From Ignelater luminosus (Eukaryota > Arthropoda > Insecta > Coleoptera > Elateridae), in NCBI GenBank assembly GCA_011009095.1, contig VTPC01090586.1:39382-103381 (forward strand): a DNA stretch of 64,000 bases, read 5' to 3'. Positions 59,801 through 64,000 of this stretch are shown here, in pieces; the stretch's first letter is position 1, and the number at the start of each line of letters is the position of its first letter. Below the pieces are notes generated by a model. That model was not told where the DNA came from and did no database searches. It was given only the letters and a program-made list of their open reading frames with translations. The translations under genes were made by a program, and so were the position numbers.

Positions 59801-61867
59801 AAGTCTTTTATCCTTAAATGTCTGGTGTACTTCCCAGTCATGTCAATGGTGATTCATCTACAGTTAATTGAAATTCTCCCCTAAAATGTTTGCAAAGATG
59901 GCAATCTGCATTATTGGTGACACTACGTTTCTTATTGCTTTAATTTTCCCTAAATTATCAAAGGGTGTTCTTCCATCTCTAACATGACGGTCTGTACTGA
60001 AAAATTTACAGGCATCAAGAACATACACACTAATAACTATGGCAAGCAGTTAGAAGGCCAGTAGCATTTCTACTGCCTTCTCATTTGCATCAGTTACATC
60101 ATTTTATAAGATCAGTTTGTAAAGTTTCTGATTTTCTCTTTTTTCTTTTGTTCTATCTAAAAGTAACTTTAATCATCCGACAAAATCAATATCTCTGCTT
60201 ATGGCTACAGGCATATTCTTATTCCATTTTATAAACGCCACATTTTTCTGCTGATCAAAATGAAAATCGAAATTGTCAAGGTCTAATATTTATTTATTTG
60301 TGTTATGTAGAACATGTACGTACTTGTCTCATAAAATCACACATACCTAAACTCAGTCTTTCAACATTGATTTTAGTATCCGGTTGATGTATGTTCCGAA
60401 ATCAATGCTCTACTGTATATAAAATAACGTAAATCATCAAATACATCAATAAAGTATCCTACAACTTGATGCTTGTGAATCTTATGGGCAATGCTTTTAT
60501 AATGCTAGTGTCCTATACAAAGTGTTTACAAAAGTTCCTGAGTCCAGCGGGCTGTGAGATTAATCTTGCGGCTGCAATTGCCGCCTTTTGAAAAACAGGA
60601 AATGTATTAGAATGTTTGTCACGTTACACGCATTGCATCGTTGTTATGCTGGTTGCCTGATCTTAATTTTTTTAAGATTTAAGAAGTTAAAATTAGTTGT
60701 CAATAAACAATAATAAATAACAATAAATAAATAAAAAAAGTAATAAATAAAATGTGTAACAATACAACAAATTTCAGCACAAAATTAACTAAATTGTTAA
60801 ATGTAATTCAATGACATTTGCAATTGACAAATGACAGAAAACAAATTCGTATTAGTTATTGAAATAAATCAACAAGGCGGCACATCAAAATTAGATTCCA
60901 TAGCCAACGACTCGGGAACTTTTATAAACACTCCTATATGTACAGGACACCGTACTTTTTTATAATAAACTTATACTAAAAAAGCAAAATATGGATACAA
61001 ATTATACATAACTATAAAGCTGGATGTTTTTAGATGTAGTTCCAATGCAAATCAAAATCGAGCTGTTGCAATTTTTTTAAAGGTTTGATAACTTGCATCA
61101 AATGACCCCGATAAACAGTCAAACTTTTATCCCTTCTTTTACGAGCTTCCGAATGACAAATCAGCAAGAGAAGATACGACAACATCAACAAAGAACTAAA
61201 ATATTTTGTAATTTTCTAATCAAAAAAGATCTTTTACAATTGGAGCAGAAAAAAATAGTTTTTGAGGTGTCCTATATTTAGAACACTGGTACTTAATGGG
61301 TTAATCACCCTGACCCACATTAGAATGTTAACAAAGTTGATATTATTAAATTTAAATTAACAAATGAATTTAAGAATTTCTCTACCGCAGATAGGATTTG
61401 AACCTAGGTACCTTAATCTCGCATTAGGTATAGTGGTTTTAAAGAGATTAAGGTATACATAGGTTCAAATTCCACCTGCGATAGAGAAATCTTTAAATTA
61501 GTTAATTTAAAACTAATAAGTAATAACACTTTCAATTGCCTTAAAGCTAATTTTTCTTAGTATTTTTTTTTCTACAATTGAAACTCCAAAAATATTGAAA
61601 ATTCATGTCATGCTTTCCAGACTCAAATGAAATGATGTAGCTTGAATAATTACAGCAATCATTTTAAATCAAACTACCAAAATAGAGTTTATAAGATTCA
61701 TTGTGAATTTTCTTTTTTCAGACTATGCACCAGCCGGTACATTAAAGATGAAAGAAAACTTTAAAGGCTGCATAAAAAACATGAAGATAGGTGATACAAT
61801 GATAGACTGGATAAATATGGAAAAAGTTACTAATGTTTTATTAGATTCCTGTCCAATGATTTCGTAA
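26761..61867 (+). CDS. LanA: Laminin subunit alpha (alpha-3/5 class, LanA-like), 3' part, 22 exons
   Basis: Secreted laminin alpha chain; it joins beta and gamma chains through a coiled coil and binds cell-surface receptors through C-terminal LG modules in basement membranes. Exons seen: 26761-26867, 37274-37451, 37507-37646, 37702-37938, 37995-38629, 38685-38943, 41672-41852, 41910-42131, 42190-43153, 43214-43455, 43741-44025, 44091-44290, 44352-44632, 49032-49283, 56674-56848, 56934-57359, 57413-57861, 57921-58266, 58323-58601, 58803-58968, 59022-59378, 61722-61867. All have AG/GT borders and the phases agree at every junction; the total is 6,527 nt including the TAA at 61865. Domain order is LE repeats, one L4 domain, LE repeats, coiled coil, LG1-LG5. 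The first exon needs one base from an upstream exon, so the gene starts outside the window. The LE run before L4 ([12 protein letters not shown], then CNCSNSGS, then [13 protein letters not shown] and CFCFG) is the alpha-3/5 pattern as I remember it; a wing-blister (alpha-1/2) identity is less likely but not excluded. Confidence 0.93.
27560..31336 (-). pseudogene. Decayed arthropod orphan ORF (uncharacterised repeat protein), split by a hAT element
   Basis: Minus-strand fragments in order: 31336-31148 has a CxxC patch ([11 protein letters not shown]); 31044-30787 reads [20 protein letters not shown], then an acidic stretch [11 protein letters not shown]; 30770-30660 reads [20 protein letters not shown]. 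30160-29790 reads [41 protein letters not shown] and [18 protein letters not shown]. The last motif is cut at 29780 by the hAT and continues at 27746 ([32 protein letters not shown]). I know this architecture as a repeated, unnamed protein in many arthropod genomes; its function is unknown to me. Stops and shifts show it is dead. Confidence 0.65.
27747..29779 (+). mobile_element. hAT transposon (DUF4371/ZMYM1-like transposase), decayed
   Basis: Ends are inverted: CAGGGGCGGA at 27747 and TCCGCCCCTG ending at 29779. The flanking 8-mers CTTACAGC and CACACAGC match at 6 of 8, a decayed 8-bp hAT target duplication. Plus-strand coding: 28250-28594 has [19 protein letters not shown] and [17 protein letters not shown]; 28665-29006 has [22 protein letters not shown] and [13 protein letters not shown]. 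These are the usual motifs of DUF4371-type hAT transposases. Several stops. It interrupts the minus-strand orphan ORF. Confidence 0.88.
31946..34091. mobile_element. 2.1-kb element with long inverted ends (about 400 bp) and an orphan ORF fragment
   Basis: Ends GTCCAGTCAA (31946) and TTGACTGCAC (34091) lie next to TA on both sides. Inside, the arms match imperfectly in inverted orientation: TGAGACACAG near 31978 against CTGTGTCTCA near 34040, and the segment near 32270-32350 against 33640-33730 (CACTTTACTCTAATGCAAC on the right arm). Between the arms the minus strand at about 33130-32660 encodes the orphan ORF described separately. I do not recognise the superfamily; the TA target suggests a Tc1/mariner-like mechanism or a foldback element. 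Confidence 0.6.
32660..33130 (-). pseudogene. Orphan transposon-borne ORF fragment with a GE(D/N)xDLxVLL motif
   Basis: The complement gives QDTRIST and [12 protein letters not shown], then [32 protein letters not shown], and [15 protein letters not shown] at 32969-32690. Arthropod genomes carry many copies of an uncharacterised protein with this arrangement; its GExxDLLVLL motif resembles the acidic site of PIN/FEN-like nucleases, which is only an analogy. The fragment is short and has stops at both sides. Confidence 0.45.
34255..34500 (-). pseudogene. Tc1-like transposase, C-terminal fragment
   Basis: The complement reads [20 protein letters not shown], followed by [15 protein letters not shown] and [18 protein letters not shown], then stop. 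This is the end of a Tc1-family transposase including the third catalytic region (DLNPIENIW). No upstream catalytic part or inverted ends are visible. Confidence 0.85.
34997..35174. mobile_element. 178-bp hAT-like MITE
   Basis: Inverted ends CAGCGGTCGGCAACC (34997) and GTTGCCGACCGCTG (ending 35174), with CGGACCACCA repeats inside each arm. Flanking 8-mers GTTTAGAC and TTATAGAC match at 6 of 8, as expected for a hAT-type 8-bp duplication. No coding capacity. Confidence 0.85.
35175..36750 (+). pseudogene. piggyBac-like transposase, nearly full length but broken
   Basis: Plus-strand frames in order: an acidic N-terminal part at 35162-35455; [19 protein letters not shown] at 35500; [16 protein letters not shown] at 35600; then [14 protein letters not shown] sequence at 35820 and [16 protein letters not shown] at 35870. 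[13 protein letters not shown] and FFDNYFTSF follow at 36020-36090, then [17 protein letters not shown] at 36365-36415, and a C-terminal cysteine cluster ([12 protein letters not shown]) at 36655-36690. These are the DDE blocks and C-terminal Cys finger of piggyBac proteins. Several frame shifts and stops. It runs to the edge of the assembly gap; I did not find its TTAA-flanked ends. Confidence 0.82.
36751..37150. other. Assembly gap, 400 N
   Basis: Exactly 400 undetermined bases between the piggyBac C-terminus and laminin exon 37274. A round length like this usually marks a gap of uncertain size. The splice acceptor upstream of 37274 is intact. Confidence 0.99.
37274..38943 (+). CDS. LanA: Laminin alpha exons B-F: LE repeats and laminin IV type A domain
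   Basis: Five exons (37274-37451, 37507-37646, 37702-37938, 37995-38629, 38685-38943) separated by introns of about 50-56 nt. The first three and the start of the fourth give LE repeats ([72 protein letters not shown]). The fourth continues after [10 protein letters not shown] into the L4 domain, with [13 protein letters not shown] as its signature and [12 protein letters not shown] downstream. The fifth carries the L4 end (LQDVVLDTA) and resumes LE with MCECPRQY. L4 is a globular insert in the short arm. The compact introns contrast with the giant introns on both sides. Confidence 0.95.
38944..41671. other. Laminin intron, probable old repeat, not identified
   Basis: 2.7 kb between GTAAGT and TTTTAAAG. 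Minus-strand frames at 40521-40270 and 41076-40879 look like coding remnants ([16 protein letters not shown]) but match no family I can name. Confidence 0.4.
41672..44632 (+). CDS. LanA: Laminin alpha exons G-M: last LE repeats, coiled coil, start of LG1
   Basis: Exons 41672-41852 and 41910-42131 give the last LE repeats ([35 protein letters not shown]). Exon 42190-43153 opens with [16 protein letters not shown], the usual start of the laminin long arm, and begins a heptad-rich, K/E/N-rich coiled coil that continues through 43214-43455, 43741-44025 and 44091-44290, about 560 residues in all. This part forms the trimer with beta and gamma chains. Exon 44352-44632 starts LG1 ([14 protein letters not shown]) and ends in a split AG codon completed at 49032. 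Coiled-coil length is close to the family norm of about 570. Confidence 0.95.
46556..47220. mobile_element. 665-bp MITE with about 155-bp inverted ends, inside the LINE
   Basis: CACCGTGTTCGTTTTAACAT at 46556 is matched by the inverted right end (AATGTTAAAACGAACACAGTG, ending at 47220). The arms stay nearly identical for about 155 bp. TA lies on both sides (46554-46555 and 47221-47222). No transposase. The LINE reading frame continues exactly on each side, which fixes the borders. The interior contains a tRNA-like segment at 46800-46890. Confidence 0.92.
46800..46890 (+). ncRNA. tRNA-like pol III promoter segment (decayed tRNA or SINE head)
   Basis: TGGTTCAATGG (46807-46817) fits the A box TRGYNNARNNG, and GATCGAACC (46870-46878) fits the B box GWTCRANNC, at tRNA-like spacing. 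An 11-bp tandem duplication (TGGTTATTACA repeated) sits in the D-loop area. CTTGC/GCAAG could form an anticodon stem with a 6-nt loop. Only about four of seven acceptor pairs form, so it is not a working tRNA. It lies in the centre of the MITE. Confidence 0.55.
48763..48968. mobile_element. About 205-bp MITE
   Basis: Left arm GATCATTAAAATTTCAGTTT and CCGGTAGGCTATGAAATTTT are matched by an inverted right arm (TCATAGCCTACTGGGAACTG, then AGATTTTAATGATC). Arms about 42 bp, roughly 88% alike by eye. No ORF. It lies 64 bp upstream of laminin exon 49032. Confidence 0.75.
49032..49283 (+). CDS. LanA: Laminin alpha exon N: end of LG1
   Basis: 252 nt, preceded by TTTTTTTACAG and followed by GTATGT. 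It completes LG1 with [14 protein letters not shown], then [17 protein letters not shown] and SSGLCLGC. The IGG turn plus the GCI...GLC cysteines are the normal C-terminal part of a laminin G fold. An acidic/lysine-rich insert ([12 protein letters not shown]) lies just before it. The exon stands alone between a 4.4-kb and a 7.4-kb intron, both filled with transposons. Confidence 0.93.
49300..49560. repeat. Degenerate GGACGTCC/TGGACATTC repeat array A
   Basis: GGACGTCC or close variants (AGACGTCCACTGG, TTGGACGCGTCC, ATGGACATTC, TTGGACGTCC, CTGGACATTC) recur at irregular short spacing. The same motif returns at 56290-56390, and a TCCA-rich variant at 51880-52430, all within one laminin intron. 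Confidence 0.55.
49540..51660 (+). pseudogene. jockey/CR1-like LINE remnant
   Basis: Endonuclease end at 49560-49790 ([27 protein letters not shown]). The linker between EN and RT follows at 49989-50297 ([27 protein letters not shown]). RT pieces lie at 50990-51470 ([47 protein letters not shown]). A stretch from about 50380 to 50950, starting with a separate repeat (ACAGGGTGAGCC at 50555), interrupts it. Frames broken throughout. Sense to laminin. Confidence 0.75.
51880..52430. repeat. Degenerate TCCAAATTATGTCCAAAA repeat arrays B
   Basis: In 51885-52000 about nine TCCA cores occur every 10-20 bp (GTCCAAATTATATA, CTTCCAAATTATATCCAAAA, TTATGTCCAAAAATCG, ATTTTGTCCAAAGAGC). Shorter runs follow at 52145-52210 and 52380-52425. 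The spacing is irregular, so this is an old, diverged minisatellite rather than a clean tandem array. Confidence 0.5.
53066..54341 (-). mobile_element. Tc1/mariner DD37E (ITmD37E-like) element, broken transposase
   Basis: Ends ACATGTGTTAACTAA (53066) and TTAGTTAACACACGT (54341) are inverted and flanked by TA. Minus-strand transposase in three frames: 54199-53770 HTH part ([38 protein letters not shown]); 53770-53560 with the first catalytic region ([22 protein letters not shown]). The last part, 53625-53146, has [20 protein letters not shown] and [13 protein letters not shown]. By my count 37 residues separate the second Asp and the final Glu. Frame shifts make it inactive. Nested in the 52586-56083 element. 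Confidence 0.85.
54344..55993 (+). pseudogene. Orphan transposon ORF, decayed
   Basis: Fragments in order: 54380-54736 with an acidic Asp-run ([11 protein letters not shown]); 55105-55300 ([20 protein letters not shown]); 55310-55440 ([20 protein letters not shown]); 55640-55690 ([10 protein letters not shown]); and 55715-55993 ([33 protein letters not shown]). I recall similar uncharacterised proteins as repeats in many arthropods, usually with LxFxASDYxDLIDW and FPCHTQAVER at the end. No function known to me. The reading frame is broken many times. Confidence 0.6.
56270..56395. repeat. GGACGTCCGTC repeat array C
   Basis: TGGACGTCCGTCAG, TAGACGTTCAG, TAGACGTTCATCC, GCACGTCCTACGAACG and TGGACGTCCGTG follow one another within 110 bp. 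The motif matches array A at 49300-49560 at the other end of the same intron. Confidence 0.55.
56674..59378 (+). CDS. LanA: Laminin alpha exons O-U: LG2, LG3, linker, LG4 and most of LG5
   Basis: Seven exons. LG2 is 56674-57359 ([26 protein letters not shown]). LG3 starts at 57413 ([31 protein letters not shown]). A linker of about 45 residues rich in Q, P, N and K ([17 protein letters not shown]) separates LG3 from LG4, as in alpha chains processed or hinged at this point. LG4 ([39 protein letters not shown]) runs to 58926 and LG5 ([19 protein letters not shown]) continues to 59378. LG2 contains no cysteine and LG3 has Ser where FSGCIS normally has Cys. Exon 58803 opens with Arg-Gly-Asp, just ahead of FRGC of LG4. 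Confidence 0.94.
59450..61300 (-). mobile_element. piggyBac-type element with TTAA target sites, decayed
   Basis: TTAA flanks both ends (59446-59449 and 61301-61304). The ends are inverted: CCTATTAAGTACCA on the left and TGGTACTTAATGGG on the right. The minus strand has piggyBac-like coding: [20 protein letters not shown], then [10 protein letters not shown] at about 60020-59860. A second block, [12 protein letters not shown], lies at about 60190. Heavily mutated. A smaller inverted-repeat element is nested at about 60518-60934. Confidence 0.8.
60518..60934. mobile_element. About 417-bp MITE nested in the piggyBac remnant
   Basis: Left end AGTGTTTACAAAAGTTCCTG is matched by inverted CGGGAACTTTTATAAACACT on the right; further in, TTGCCGCCTTTTG against AACAAGGCGGCAC. 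TATA lies outside both ends. An A-rich AATAAATA stretch fills the middle; no ORF. Confidence 0.75.
61376..61492. repeat. Hairpin of two head-to-head tRNA-like 3' halves
   Basis: AAGAATTTCTCTACCGCAGATAGGATTTGAACC runs into a near-perfect inverted copy (GGTTCAAATTCCACCTGCG, then ATAGAGAAATCTT). Each arm ends in a T-arm/B-box-like GGTTCAAATCC, so the arms look like tRNA or SINE 3' parts. The stem is about 48 bp with a short AT-rich loop near 61425-61445. It lies in the last laminin intron. Confidence 0.7.
61722..61867 (+). CDS. LanA: Laminin alpha last exon: end of LG5 and stop
   Basis: Begins after TTTTTTCAG and reads [20 protein letters not shown] to LLDSCPMIS, then TAA at 61865-61867. The FKGCI...DSCP cysteine pair closes the LG5 fold, and the chain ends just after it, as is usual for laminin alpha. 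The preceding intron (59379-61721) holds a piggyBac remnant. Confidence 0.95.
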
Positions 61868-62171
61868 AAAGATTTATTTATAAATGTAAAAATACAAAAT
61901 AGTACAAGTTGCGTCCATAAGTACGTATAGTGGAAAGTATTAAAATAATGAAAAAACACCACAATGTATTATATTAATTATTTTCACTGCCATTTTTATG
62001 TAAATATTTTGTGTACATGTAAATATGAAATGCCATATTAATTTATAGTAGCATAAATGTAGGAAATATTTGTGTAGATATACATTTGTTGTATCTCGAT
62101 ACAATTATAATTTGACTTTTTAATTAGTACATTCCAAATGAAATTTGCTTTAGTGGAAAGAAATAAATAAA
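61868..62171 (+). other. Probable laminin 3' UTR with candidate poly(A) signals
   Basis: AT-rich sequence right after the laminin stop. Two overlapping AATAAA hexamers lie at 62162-62171. Other AATAAA-like strings occur further downstream (near 63511), so the real cleavage site is not fixed by sequence alone. Confidence 0.45.
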
Positions 62172-63721
62172 AGCCCAGTAAGTAAGTACAAATACGTTTC
62201 ATACCAATATTATGTGTTGAGATACAACACGTGTGTTTCAAAAGTAATAGGGTTAACTGTTAAAACCTTCAGTACCAGCCTATTCTTCTCACAACTACTA
62301 GTCTATTTGTATGTTTAAAAGATAAATTGTGAGGAAATATTTACTTATTAAACATATTATTGTGTTGTTAGTTAATGACAAGGCAAATGGTTTTTGTTTT
62401 TAATTTACTAGTTTTTTTCAAAACTTCATGTTTCTGTAAAATTAAAAAGATATCACCTTATTTTAATCTTTAATCACATAAATTTTACTTTTTAAAAAGT
62501 ATTTACCTTGTTATTTAATAACTATCATGGAAATTTCAGTGTCTGCGTATATTATAAAGGCTAGATTGTTAAATAAAAACAAGGACTTTTTTAGTATCCA
62601 AAGATTGCTCATAATATGCCTTATAAACATTACTCTATTTAATACTTGAACTTTTTTTAATATTAGAAATCTGTTGAGACTGCCATTACTGTTTATATTT
62701 AATTCAGGTACGATAAGCAATCTTTAGATTCTCTTTAGCTTTTACAACCATATTCTAGTTGATTACTAGATGCACCTGTTTGTATAATATGTATAATTCC
62801 ATTGTAATGTGAAGCCATTTTTTTATTATGCCATCATACTAGTTAAGTCCTATACAGTGTAGGTAATTTATAGTATTATTTAATTATTGCAACTGTACAA
62901 CATTGTACATACGTAAACAATATAAGATTGGAACCATTGTCTTAACTGTTTCTTCTTCAGCAAGAGTTACATACAAAGCTTGAGTACCTAGTACTATTAA
63001 TACAAATATTCTATAGAAAGTTTTAAAACAATTTCTGTAAATTGTGGTGGTACAGAATACTTTCACCAAATGCACTGCATTTTGTCACTCATGATGGTTA
63101 TTGTGAAAAGGACAAACATTACGGAAAAGTTAACATATACAAACAATGAAATATATAGCTAAAAGGTCACACTTCAAAAGCTATCATTTTTCCAAACTTT
63201 AACCTGTTTGTTCTCCTTTCCTCTTTGAGTGAAAGCTTGTTTGGGAATTGAGCATAACTCAGGTTGTCCAAAAAGCAGAATGAATATTTGACTTCAGTAT
63301 CTTAAGCATGTGGTTTCTAATATAGTAAAACCTCTACCCTTGAATACAGAAGAGTTCCTTTAAAAAATAACTAAGAAGTAATGGTACACATGTAACCTTA
63401 TAGGGTTTCAAAGTTCATTATGTTATTAGGTATATTTTGTAGGCAGTAATAAATATTTCAATATCTTACAGTCCATTAAATTTCTAAATGTGTGGAGATT
63501 TGATTTTTAAAATAAATGGCATTTTTGGTATCTTTATAGCCCTTTTCTAAGCAAATTACAGAAACATGCTTTTACAAAAAAATAAGTCGACACGTATTTT
63601 GCCCTTCGTCTAAACGGGCTCTTCAGGCCTTGCAAACAAATATTATAGATTGGAAAACTGGTTTAACTTAGCAGATTTAAATGAAACCTTTATCTACATC
63701 GAAAGATATTAGACCTGTACA
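62172..63721. other. Downstream DNA, no gene recognised
   Basis: AT-rich; could include more 3' UTR. No supported ORF. Confidence 0.5.
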
Positions 63722-63852
63722 TAGGGATTTCTCGATATACGCCCCAGGAAGGCCAGAATAACATTCACAACATAAGTAAGCGTAAACTTACACCGTTACT
63801 GTGTTGTCAATTTTATTCTAGACTACCTGAGGCGTATATTGAAAAACCCTCC
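63722..63852. mobile_element. About 131-bp MITE
   Basis: GGGATTTCTCGATATACGCC at the left is matched by inverted GGCGTATATTGAAAAACCCT at the right, with CCAGG/CCTGA next inside. Short non-coding interior. Confidence 0.75.
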
Positions 63853-64000
63853 AGAATGTTAAAGCAATTCTAACTAAAGCTTACAAGTAATTAATGGTTG
63901 TTTTCTATCTCGATGCTGATTTATCTTGTTTCAAAGTTCCTAGCAAATGTGTGTACCTTTTACGCAACTTAACTAAGCCCAATTAGAACTTGTAAGTAAT

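Noticed and set aside
1-64000. CRISPR array, operon or phage-like system
   Set aside because: No regular repeat-spacer pattern and no prokaryotic gene organisation; all supported genes are spliced or eukaryotic transposons.

Overview
The window is AT-rich animal nuclear DNA, almost certainly from an insect. The reasons are short spliced exons with GT/AG borders, one laminin alpha gene, and a dense mix of insect-type transposons (rosa and other mariners, pogo/Tigger, hAT, piggyBac, Harbinger, non-LTR LINEs). I cannot name the order or species.

The only host gene I can support is the 3' two-thirds of a laminin alpha subunit on the + strand, most like the alpha-3/5 class (LanA of flies). I placed 22 exons between 26761 and 61867. 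Their phases agree across all 21 junctions, and they give about 2,175 residues ending at a TAA. In order they encode laminin EGF-like (LE) repeats, one laminin IV type A domain, more LE repeats, a long coiled coil of about 560 residues, and five laminin G (LG) modules. The N-terminal exons (signal peptide, LN domain, first LE repeats) are not in the window, so 1-26760 is best read as the end of one very large intron. The final product would be a secreted chain that trimerises with beta and gamma chains in basement membranes. LG2 and LG3 have lost the cysteines that normally close each LG fold; LG1, LG4 and LG5 keep them.

Everything else I recognise is transposon or repeat, much of it nested. 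1-3940: two pogo-like transposase remnants, the second split by an apparently intact rosa-type mariner (2284-3589). 6628-8911: another pogo-like element with inverted ends. About 9.6 kb: a Harbinger fragment. 12.4-12.9 kb: a CpG-rich island ending in a strong splice donor. 16.8-19.0 kb: a decayed LINE. 19.9-21.2 kb: an inverted-repeat element and a deleted mariner. 23.47-25.64 kb: a LINE fragment holding a complete but dead mariner. Intron 1 (26868-37273) holds a decayed orphan ORF split by a hAT element, a 2.1-kb long-inverted-repeat element, a Tc1 fragment, a hAT-like MITE, a piggyBac transposase and a 400-base assembly gap. The intron inside LG1 (44633-49031) holds an RTE/CR1-like LINE split by a 665-bp MITE that carries tRNA-like pol III boxes. 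The LG1-LG2 intron (49284-56673) holds a jockey-like LINE, degenerate TCCA/GGACGTCC repeats, and a 3.5-kb element with long inverted ends, a decayed ORF and a nested DD37E mariner. The last intron (59379-61721) holds a TTAA-flanked piggyBac with a nested MITE, plus a tRNA-like hairpin. 3' UTR and intergenic DNA with one small MITE fill 61868-64000.

I found no bacterial-type operon, CRISPR array or rRNA. The least-described items are the two long-inverted-repeat elements with orphan ORFs (31946-34091 and about 52586-56083).
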